DNA of 64,000 nucleotides from Vombatus ursinus (taxonomy: Eukaryota > Chordata > Mammalia > Diprotodontia > Vombatidae). A program made the translations under genes and the position numbers. The notes beneath the pieces were generated by a model, which had not been told where the DNA came from, ran no database searches, and worked only from the letters and a program-made list of their open reading frames with translations. Positions 55,486 through 64,000 of the stretch are shown piece by piece. The stretch covers positions 3,600,285 to 3,664,284 of the forward strand of contig NW_020944355.1 in assembly GCF_900497805.2 (NCBI RefSeq), given 5' to 3'. Numbering within the stretch: position 1 is the first letter of the stretch; every line of letters starts with the position of its first letter.

Positions 55486-56879
55486 ACTCCTCTCTACTCT
55501 GAGAGGGATTTTCACTTAGAGAATAATGCTTTTTGTATTTTAAAAAAATGATGTCATGGTCCATCTTCTCTCATTTTCAAAATCCACCACGGACCCCAGT
55601 GTGTGGAAACATTTCAGTGATTTAAGACTTACATTTTGGGTTCTGAGTGTACAGTAGCCAGGAGTTGAAGAAACAAAGCAGGAAGGAATATACTGATTGG
55701 TTTAGTCTGAAGTAAACTAAAACCTTTCTCCTTGCAAACAGGGCTATCCTAGGTAAAAAATAGTGTCTTGGTGGCATGCACCCCTTTCCCATACTGCTCC
55801 CTAGCCTTAGCACCAGGCTTCTGGGCTTTCAAAGGTGGCAGCTACCTAATCTGATCACCCTGCTGGTTTTCAGGAAAGGTGAGAGCACATGTACCCCCTT
55901 CCACCTTCTCCTGGACGCTTTCTTCATGCTAGGGTTATAGCTGTGCTTTTAACTGCTGCCTCTGGACAAAATTCTTTCCCCTTTTCTTTAGTTCAATCCA
56001 AAGAAATGATTATAATGGTGGGAATTTCAGGCCAGGTAAGGGGAATGTGCTGCAAGACAAAGAGGGTGAGATTTTTGAGCTAAGTGGCACCCCTCCAATC
56101 ATATCGTTTAGGTGGCTACCTAGTTAGCTTATATGTCATGCCAGTTCCTTAACACCTCCTCATTGAAGATTTTCAACTGAGTCTACTGGGGATGAGGGGG
56201 AGAGGGAGGAGTTGTTCATTATTTTTTTTTCTTTCTGGGAACTCATCTCCAATTTTATAATAGAAACTGGTAGGAACTGAGATCATTTTACAGAAATTAG
56301 CTTTCCAGCTATTTTTTTCCTTGATAAACACTTTATGTATGGGAGATAATACTCTGTACTGCCTTTTCCAGTGTTTCTCGAACTTTCTCATTATCTGGCC
56401 GCCAATTGGACATCAATACCGACAGCTTAAGGATCAAGGCTCCAGATCTGGTCTCATTCCGACACTGTGATATACTTGGCTGAACACTGTGTCACAGTGT
56501 AATCCATTGCAGCCGTTGCCAACAGAGATAACCACACAGCCATTCAAACCTTTGCTGCTGCTAAATTGCTCAGTGCAAGGTTTTGGTAGGCTGGCCAGGA
56601 GCCATCTCCAGTTAATGTTCAGGTTCTCCATCTGCCAGTGTTTAACACTGGATGAGTAGGAACCCATAAGCTAAATAGTGCTCTCAGAGTTAGGGCTATA
56701 TTGTAAGGGCAAAAAGATAAAGTGCTCTGAGATTTAATTGAATCAAAAAAAGAGGGAAAAAACCCAGCAAACAGAAAATTAGTCAAAAACGGAGGAGGGG
56801 GCAGAACCATTTTATACAAGAGAAGTCTTTGTTGCTTAGCAACCTCCTCCTTCTTACATTTAGCGCTTCTTCAATAATC
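55486..56879. other. No recognisable feature
   Basis: 1.4 kb without a recognised repeat or gene. Confidence 0.4.
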
Positions 56880-57215
56880 ATAAGATCATAGTTTTGAAAC
56901 TAGAAGGGACTAAGTGGTCATCTACCCCAATCGTCTCATTTTACAGATGAGAAAACTGAGGGCCAGAAATGCTAGGTGACTTGTCTGAGGTCATACAGGT
57001 AGGAACTAGGCGGCAGACCTGCAATTTGAACTGCATCCTTCTGCTTCCAACCTAATGTTTATACACTATACCACACATGACCTTCAAGTCCCACATTCTT
57101 ATACTTTGTTGCTATTCACAGGATCGGGTTGGGAGCTGAAATGGGACATTATAAATTATCTAATCCAACCCCTTCATTTTACAGAGAAAGGAATTCTTGA
57201 AGCTGGGCTTCCTTC
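56880..57215 (-). mobile_element. MIR-like antisense fragments (two)
   Basis: 56,880-57,085 has gaaactagaagggactaagt, ttttacagatgagaaaactg and ctaggtgacttgtctgaggt. 57,125-57,215 repeats the first part (ctaatccaaccccttcattt, tacagagaaagga). Confidence 0.6.
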
Positions 57216-57489
57216 AAGCCTGGCTTTCTGGCAGGACCTTTGTTCTTCCCTGGGAAGAGATAAGAAGCCCAGGGTGATGCATTGGATGACATAAGCATTT
57301 AGGGCTTTTGAGAATTTTCATAGCCAAAAGGATTTAGTGAGATCTAAGAGCCATCATCTTCCTTCTGTGACTTGTCAGACAAAATGACAGTGATCTCCTT
57401 CATGGTTTGGAAGGGTAAAAATAAAGCCAGGATTTCCACCGGTCTTAACATGATGAAATAAATTTTGAATTTCCTTTCTGAGTTGTAGA
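57216..57489. other. No recognisable feature
   Basis: Short unassigned spacer. Confidence 0.4.
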
Positions 57490-57985
57490 AAAGTCACAAA
57501 ATTGTTGAATTTGAAGGGCTCTCAGGGGTCCCAACCATACCTGACTTAGAATTCTCTACTAAGTCATACACAAAATATAAATCAAAATAAAAATCTAGCT
57601 CCTGCTTGACATCTTCCAATGAGAAGCAACCCATTGCCTCTCCAGGCAGCTCATCTTCCTCTTGGACAGCTTGAATTCTATGGCCGTGGGACCTGAGACT
57701 AAGCCTAAATTTGCCTCTTGGCAAATTCCACCCATTGCTCCTAGTTCTACCTTCTAGGGCCATGTTGAAAGAAACCTAATCTGTCTTTCACATGAGAGCC
57801 CTTCAGGTACCTGAAGACAGCTGTCCTGTCTCCCCTGACTCTTCTCTTCTTCAGACTGAGCAACTCATCCTCATGTGACATGAACTGTAGGCCTTTCGCC
57901 TTCCTGGTTGCTTTCCAACTTACCCATGTCCTTCACAAAATGTGGCTGCCAGAAACAAACATAGCATTCCACTGATCTAGATGTG
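57490..57985 (-). mobile_element. CR1/L3 LINE 3' end
   Basis: One of the best CR1/L3 matches here. Antisense: gttgaatttgaagggctctc, aagcctaaatttgcctcttg, caaattccacccattgctcc, cttcaggtacctgaagacag, gtctcccctgactcttctct and aatgtggctgccagaaacaa. Confidence 0.88.
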
Positions 57986-57986
57986 A

Positions 57987-58125
57987 TCATTCTTTGTCAT
58001 TTACAGTCTCAGAGAGTTGCCTGGGCCACTAAGAAGTTAAATGACTTGCCCACCCCCACACAGCTACAGTAGCATGTGACGGGGGGAAGACTTGAATCCA
58101 GATCTGCCTGACTATGCCATGGAGT
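57987..58125 (-). mobile_element. MIR/SINE antisense fragment
   Basis: agttaaatgacttgcccacc and ggaagacttgaatccagatc. Confidence 0.5.
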
Positions 58126-58387
58126 CCATTGGAGCCTCCTGGAGCCGCCTTACGGTGCTGGGTCTTGGGATGCTGGGCACCTCCGAAATAATACTGGAAC
58201 AGCCCCTGCTTGTAAGGGGCACTCAGCAGATGCTGCCACAAACAGCTGCCTACCCTTAGATGTTTTGGAATGCCAGCTGAGTGAGCCAATCCTTTGCACA
58301 GATCTTGTTCTGAAATCAGATATACTGGATCTGCACATAGACCTGCCTCTAGTGTCCATTTATCATCTGTTTTCCTAACCTTGTAGT
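58126..58387. other. No recognisable feature
   Basis: Short unassigned spacer. Confidence 0.4.
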
Positions 58388-58905
58388 TGAACAAATAAAT
58401 TCACTTCAACAAATATTCAGTAAGCACCTGCTATGTGCTGAGCACTAAGCTGGGAACTGGAGATACAAATATAAGAAAGAAATAGGCTCTTCTCTCAAGG
58501 AGCATCCAATTTATGGGGGGGGGGGGACCACCATGTACACTGATCAGTAAGTATAAGTTCATTGGAGTCCAGAGAGAACATTATTAACACATCAGGAGAA
58601 TCAAGGAACACTTCACAGAGAAGGTAGCATCTGAGCTGAGCTTTAAAGGATTCTGAAAGACACGTGTGAGTGCAAAGCAGTTTTCAAACATGCAAGGTAG
58701 TCTGTGCAGATAGGCAGAGAAAGGAAGTAGAATGTTGAGTTTGGGCAACAGCTAGCAGGCTAGCTTGGCTAGAGCATAGAGTACTTAAAGGAGAGTATTG
58801 GAAAATCATCCTGGAAAGGTAACTTGGAACCACATCATGGAGGCCTTTCAGTCCAAAGAGTCCTAGAGGAAATCAGGAACCACTTAATATTGGTGAGTAG
58901 CTCAG
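58388..58905 (-). mobile_element. L2 LINE, 3' part
   Basis: Antisense L2 from its 3' terminus (gtaagcacctgctatgtgct) through aaggagcatccaatttatgg to the 'cacatcatggaggcctttcag' segment. A poly(G) run is at 58,516-58,527. A second L2 3' end starts directly after it. Confidence 0.75.
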
Positions 58906-60375
58906 TTAGTCAATAAACATTTATTAAGTGACTGTTACGTGTCAGGCACTGTGCTAAGTGCTGGGGATACAAAGAAAGGCAAAAATATTCCCTGCCCTCT
59001 AGGAGCTTATAATCTAATGGGGGAAGCAACAAGCAAATAAAACATACAAAGCAAGCTATATTCAGGATAAATAGGAAAAAATAAGATGTAGGGCACTAAA
59101 ATTAGACGGGTTGGGAAAGGCTTCCTGTAGAAGATGAGATTTTAGTTGGGGCTTAAAGAAAGCCAAGGAAGTCAGTAGTCCAAGCAGAGGAGAGGAGGGA
59201 GAGACTTCCAGGCATGGGGGAGCCAGAGAAAAATGCCCAGAGCTGAGAGATGGAGGGTCTTGCTTGTGGCATAGGCAGGAGGCCAGTGTCACTGGATCAA
59301 AGAGTTTGCACTGGAGAGTAAGGTATAAGAAACCTGGACAAGTAGGAGAGGGCTAAGCTATGAAGGGCTTTGAATGCCAAGAAGAGCATTTTGTATTTGC
59401 TTCTGGAGGCAACAGGGAGCCACTGGAGTTTATTGAATAGGGGGATGACATGATTAGACCTGTGCTATAGGAAAATCACTTTGGTGGCTGAATGGAGGGT
59501 GGATTAAAGTTGAGAGAACCTTGAGGCAGGCAGATTCACCAGCAGGTATTGCAGTGGTCCAGGCCTGAGGTGCTGAAGGCCTGTACCAAAGTGGTGGTAG
59601 CGTCAGAGGAGAGAAGGGTGTGTATTCCAGGGATGTTGCAAAGGTAAACTCGCCAGACCTTGGCAATAGATTGGCTCTGGAGAGGTGATGTGGTCAGACC
59701 TGTGCTGTAGGAAGATTATTTTAGCACCTGTATGGAAGGTGGATTGTGTGGGAGAGAGACAGGAAGCCAGGGGAACAATAAGGAGGCTGTTACAATAGGC
59801 CTGAAGTAGGTGGGAGCTGCAGGGCTCTAGGGAAGAAGCAGGATGTGAGAGATGCCATGATGGTAGAATCAAGAAGACTTGGCAACCTAGGTAGTATGGA
59901 CAATGTAGCAAAGGGAAAATTCCAGGATGACTCTAAGAACAGAAAGCTGTGTGAATGGGAGACTGCTACCATAGGACAGAAAGAGGGAAGTATAGAGGCA
60001 GGTCAGCATTAGGCAGAAAGTTGATTGAATCTACTTTGAACATTTTGAGTTTGAGATGCTGAGCAGTATATATATGTGTGTGTGTATATATATATTATAT
60101 ATATATATATATATATATTTATGGAGAGAGAGAGGTTAGAGATGTCTGGCAAGCAGTTGGTGATGCAAGAATGTAGTGTAAGAAAGAGGTTAGGGCTAGA
60201 TATATAAATTTTGGAGTCATCTGCATAGAGGCGATAATTGAGCCCTTTGGAGCAAATAAAGGGAGAGAAGATAGGACCCAGGATAGTTACGTTCATACTT
60301 AGATGGGAGAGGATATGGATGCCATTCCAGGAGAGGAAACTGAGGAAAGGTCAGAAAGACAGGAAAAGAGGCAAG
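58906..60375 (-). mobile_element. L2 LINE, long 3' part with RT motif
   Basis: Antisense L2 from the 3' terminus (aataaacatttattaagtga; cactgtgctaagtgctgggg) through the thumb-side coding region and on to the RT active site. The minus-strand frame at 60,009-60,296 includes YRLYADDSKIYISSPN, the L2 YADD motif, upstream of a block split by a TA/TG microsatellite at 60,065-60,121. It continues past the L1 at 60,393-61,528. Catalytic residues are still legible, but the frame is broken. Confidence 0.85.
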
Positions 60376-60392
60376 AGAAAACAGTGTCAGGC

Positions 60393-61528
60393 CAATGCAA
60401 CCAAGATTAGGAGGGAAGCAGAAAACTGGGAAAGAATTTTTACAACCAGTGTCTCTGATAAGGGACTCATTTCTAAAATATATAGAGAACTGAGTCAAAT
60501 TTATAAGAATACAAGTCATTCCCCAATTGATAAATGGTCAAAGGATATGAACAGGCAATTTTCAAACGAAGAAATTAAAGCTATCTATAGTCATATGAAA
60601 AAATGTTCTAAATCACTATTGATTAGAGAAATGCAAATCAAAACAACTCTGAGGTACCATATCACACCTATCAGATTGGCTAACATGACAAAACAGGACA
60701 ATGATAAATGTTGGAAAAGATGTGGAAAAAATTGGAACACTAATGCATTATTGGTGGAGTTGTGAACTGATCCAACCATTTTGGAGAGCAACTTGGGACT
60801 GTACCCAAAGAGCTATGAAAATGTGCATACCCTTTGACCCAGCAATAGCACTCCTAGGGCTGTAACCCAAAAGAGATCAGATAATAAAAATGGGAAAAGG
60901 ACCAACATGTACAAAAATATTTATAGCAGCAATTTGTGTACTGGCAAAGAATTGGAAATTGAGGGAATGCCCATCCATTGGGGAATGGCCGAACAAGTTG
61001 TGGTATATGAATGTAATAATATTGTACTATAAGAAATGATGAGCAAGCAGACTTCAGAAAAACCTGGAAAGACTTGTATGGACTGATGATGAGTAAAGTG
61101 AGCAGAACCAGGAAAACGTTGTACACAGTAATAGCCACGTTGTACAATGACTAAAGTTGATAGACTTAGCCCTTCTCAGCAATGCAAGGACCTAAGACAT
61201 CTCCAAAAGTCTCACGATGGAAAATGCTATCCACACCCAGAGAAAGTACTATGGAGTCTGAATGCAGATTGAAGCATACTATTTGTTCTTTTTTTTCTTC
61301 TGTTTTGTTTTGTTTCTTCTTTCTTGTGGTTCCTCCTATTGGTTCTAATTCTTCTTTACAACATGACTAATGTGAAAGTGTGTTTGATAGGAATGTATAT
61401 GTAGAGCGTCTATCAGATTGCACACTATCTTGGGGAGGGAGGTGGAGAGGGAGGGGGAGAAATTTTAAAACTCAAAAGCTTGAAGTGATTCTTAAAAACT
61501 AAAAATAAATTAATTAATTAAAAAAAAA
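60393..61528 (+). mobile_element. L1 LINE, 5'-truncated, with TSD
   Basis: Sense L1, ORF2 C-terminus and 3' UTR. The plus frame contains KCSKSLLIREMQIKTTLRYH, then GKNWNTNALLVEL (60,720-60,765). The 3' UTR has a ttctatcagattgcac-type end and an A-rich tail at 61,500-61,528. TSD agaaaacagtgtcaggc (60,376-60,392) and agaaaaccatgtcaggc (61,529-61,545), 15 of 17. It is inserted into the L2. Confidence 0.92.
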
Positions 61529-61545
61529 AGAAAACCATGTCAGGC

Positions 61546-61766
61546 AGAGCAGAGAGAATTTTCAGGAAGGAGAGTAATCAATGATGTCAAATACTATAGA
61601 GAGGTCAAGAAGGACAAGGAGTAAGGAAAAGGACACCGGATTTAGTATAGTTAAGAGATGGTTGGTTACTTTGGAGAGAGTGATTTCATGTGGCCCAACA
61701 GGGTATGACATTTTGGATTTCAGTTAAGTCAAGAAAATTTGTGATATTGTAAAAATCAATCAGAAT
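61546..61766 (-). mobile_element. L2 LINE, continuation past the L1
   Basis: agtaatcaatgatgtcaaat, gagaggtcaagaaggacaag and cggatttagtatagttaaga are the next segments of the antisense L2 left at 60,375. Confidence 0.75.
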
Positions 61767-62085
61767 AACCAATAAGCATTTATTAAGCACCTACTATGTG
61801 CTAGTCACTATGTTAGTTGCTAAGGATAAAAATACAAAACAAACAACCAACTCTACTCTCAAGGAGCTTCCCTTCCAATGGAGGAGAAAATAAGAACACA
61901 TCTAAGTACTTAAAGAGTCACTCTCAAAAGAATAAATACAAAGTAATCAGATCCAAGGTAGTTTGAGAGGGAGAATGAAGCAATAAAGGCTTCATGTGGA
62001 AGGTGGTCCTTGATCTGAGTCTTGAGGGATGAAAGGAATTTTATGAAGCATCAGCTCAGGAGGTAGGGTCTTCCAGGCAGCTGAG
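61767..62085 (-). mobile_element. L2 LINE 3' end (third copy of the stack)
   Basis: A fresh antisense 3' terminus (taagcatttattaagcacct, tcaaggagcttcccttccaa) followed by tgatctgagtcttgagggat. Confidence 0.75.
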
Positions 62086-62275
62086 GTGGCCAGTGCAAAT
62101 CTGGTGTCAGATAACTTCCTAGCTGTATGACCCTGGGCAAGTTACTTTACCCTGTTTGCCTCAGTTTCGTCATCTGTAAAAATTGTGCTGGAGAAGGAAA
62201 TGGCAAACCACTCCAGCATCTTTGCCAAGAAAACCCCAAATGGAGTCAAGAAAACTCAGCCATGACTGAAACAGC
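62086..62275 (+). mobile_element. Marsupial SINE with RTE-type tail, 5'-truncated
   Basis: tatgaccctgggcaagttac, gagaaggaaatggcaaacca and ccaagaaaaccccaaatgga. The head is missing. Confidence 0.88.
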
Positions 62276-62468
62276 TCAAATCCTGGCCCTCCTACTTATT
62301 GCCTTTGGGACACTGGAAACCTGACTCTCTTAGCCTATTTCCTCATCTGTAAAATGGAGGGAGGGCATGGGGGAGGAGAAGGGATTGGACTAGATGATCT
62401 CTAAGAGCTCTTCCAGTGCTAAATCTGTAATCTTCTGACTGAATTTCAGTAAAAAAAAAAAAAAAAAT
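62276..62468 (+). mobile_element. MIR-family SINE 3' part and A run
   Basis: cctatttcctcatctgtaaa, gattggactagatgatctct and agctcttccagtgctaaatc, followed by an A run at about 62,451-62,467. Confidence 0.7.
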
Positions 62469-63750
62469 TGAAATCACTGCCCACCCCTTTAGATTTCAGC
62501 TGGTTTAACTTTTTTTTCTATTTTTTCAAGCAGGCTTGATGTCAGGTCCTATGAACATTTAGAGTATAATCACTCTGACCTGTTTGCTGGCTGAGTCACA
62601 CCTGGCTTCAGCAAAAGAAAATGACAACCTGGATGGCAAGGCCATTTGGTTACTGGTTTGACTCAATAGAGTGATAAGAGTGTGACTCCATCTTTATGTG
62701 CAAAAGGAATACCTATGTGGAGTGGAAGATCCATTCATTTCAGCTGTCTGGCTGCTCAGTGAACACCACCCCATGATCAGTCCAGCTGGGACGATCTGAA
62801 TTCACCAAAAAGATGGATGGAATGAATGAATTGTCTGTGTGCTGTGACTGCTGGTCCCACTGCTTATCAGCCTGCCCTGACTCATTCCAACAACCTCCTC
62901 TGTATTGTTTGCTTTTTTGCCAATTTTGCTGTTAAGAAAGGGCAACTCTTTTATAAATGGCAATAATAACTCCATTAGCATGGCAAATATAATAATGTAA
63001 AAGATTCTGATTGCATTTGTAATGACAATCAATTTCCCTCTCTAATTACATTAATTATAGCATTACATACCTTTGCAATTTGCTCGGGATTGTACTCAAT
63101 TAGGTTCCCGGTGTATTTCAATAAAACATTTTTGCCACTGTCATAAATCTTTGGAACACCAAATTGGGGAGATAGTGGCAACAGAAGATTGATCTGCTGT
63201 GGTGGGATTCAGTAGGAAATCATGTCTTCTTATTGATTACTAAAAGAGTCATTAATTTATGGGAGCTGGGCTAGAGAATTTGGCACATTTAAAAGGGATT
63301 TCTAAATCATTTCTCATTCTTGCCACCGATTTTCTGAAAACAACAACAAGATTTAAAGTGGTTTAATTTAGCATTATTAAAAAAAAAGCACAAACATCCC
63401 AAAGACAAGATGCCTGTGAAAACTGAGTATGTGGGCATATCAAGGTCAACAGCCACTCAGCTATTACCAGGCCACAGTAGGGTTGAGTAATTGGGGTCTG
63501 ACAGTAATCTTTATTCTCTGAGAAATGTAACTGACAGCAGAATAGTCAGTCTAAAAAGCAGATGGTTGCCCCAAAGAATTACAGCAGCAGCAGCAGCAGC
63601 AGGTGAATAACAGGCCGGAGGAAGGTCTGGCCTTCCTTTGGAGGTGGAAATATTCAAGAGGTGATTAACACCGACAGCCCTGTTTGCAGAGACTAATTGC
63701 AATGCTGTAAAAAGTACCTATTCCCTGGTTGTTAGTGGAAAAAACTGGAA
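62469..63750. other. Repeat-free AT-rich block, possible conserved non-coding DNA
   Basis: No transposon recognised. 62,900-63,140 is dense in homeodomain-type motifs: ctctaattacattaattata (63,041-63,060), ccattagcatggc, atgacaatcaa. The 63,330-63,720 half includes a short CAG array. None of it looks coding. This looks like the kind of sequence found in vertebrate enhancers, but that cannot be shown here. Confidence 0.4.
63582..63602. repeat. (CAG)7 trinucleotide repeat
   Basis: Seven perfect CAG units. The short minus-strand frame that turns it into poly-Ala has no other sign of coding. Confidence 0.95.
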
Positions 63751-63751
<1 letters not shown>

Positions 63752-63786
<35 letters not shown>

Positions 63787-63804
63787 ACACACAAACACAC
63801 ACAC
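63752..63804. repeat. (CA)n microsatellite
   Basis: CA array with AT and AA interruptions. Confidence 0.95.
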
Positions 63805-63960
63805 TTTAAACACGGAATCATTGGGGTTTTGTATTGAATGTATTGTTTTTGTCACGTCTGGGTTTAAAATCCATGTTTTCTTACTTTCTCTTTATTTAGG
63901 GTTTTAAAGTACCTATGCCTAATTATAATAGATGACACATTGCCTACAAATTTAAAAAAT

Positions 63961-63962
<2 letters not shown>

Positions 63963-64000
<38 letters not shown>
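63963..64000. repeat. (CT)n microsatellite, runs off the window
   Basis: Uninterrupted CT units for the last 38 bases. The true length is unknown because the window ends here. Confidence 0.95.

Noticed and set aside
63582-63602. (CAG)7 as part of a coding polyglutamine or polyalanine tract
   Set aside because: The frames around it are short and have no other coding character.

Overview
The window is nuclear DNA of a metatherian (marsupial) mammal. The evidence is its repeat mix: tRNA-headed SINEs ending in an RTE/BovB-type tail, marsupial-type L1 3' ends, L1-derived ORF1-only elements (HAL1 type), and much old L2, CR1/L3 and MIR. No intact host protein-coding gene or exon was recognised. The only host-gene remnants are retrocopies: a diverged 7SL RNA pseudogene at the left edge (1-292, minus) and a broken REEP6 retrocopy (about 21,430-22,558, minus). 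The region reads as intergenic or deep-intronic sequence built up by successive retrotransposition. All assignments come from recalled family sequences read by eye, so subfamily names and element edges are approximate.

Layout. 1-3,410: 7SL pseudogene, a CR1 split by an L2 3' end that holds a SINE, an old L1 piece, L2 and MIR. 5,228-6,223: a 5'-truncated L1 with target-site duplications (TSDs). 7,250-11,757: microsatellites, L2/MIR scraps and a large AT palindrome. 11,759-13,262: a deletion derivative of an RTE/BovB-type LINE, the likely relative of the local SINE tails. 13,550-19,555: a compound microsatellite, an L2 split by a CR1 and a SINE, and a 43-bp tandem duplication. 20,786-23,441: an L1 with TSDs that carries the REEP6 retrocopy, itself with a 13-bp TSD. 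24,925-25,754: an L1 holding a SINE. 26,090-27,110: L2. 27,730-29,440: two pieces of what looks like a Dong/R4-clade LINE around an L2. 30,956-31,745: a MIR split by a hAT element that is in turn split by two SINEs.

33,028-35,653 and 44,555-47,430 hold two near-full-length ORF1-only L1-type elements, both on the minus strand and each with its own TSD. They share a stop in ORF1, and the second has an extra 3'-end module. Between and after them lie CR1, L2 and MIR pieces, an old L1 with a SINE that has an expanded (TTTC)n tail, a second old L1 with a SINE, an 80-bp hAT MITE with an 8-bp TSD, a long CR1 and a long L2. 58,388-62,437 is a stack of minus-strand L2s interrupted by a plus-strand L1 with TSDs. 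The last 1.5 kb is mostly repeat-free, AT-rich and homeobox-site-like, and the window ends in (CA)n and (CT)n arrays.

There is no operon or pathway logic here. The useful content is the relative-age layering: CR1, L2, MIR and R4-like elements are oldest, then hAT, then L1 and HAL1, then the RTE-tailed and A-tailed SINEs and the REEP6 retrocopy. A few repeat-free blocks could be conserved regulatory DNA, which one sequence alone cannot show.
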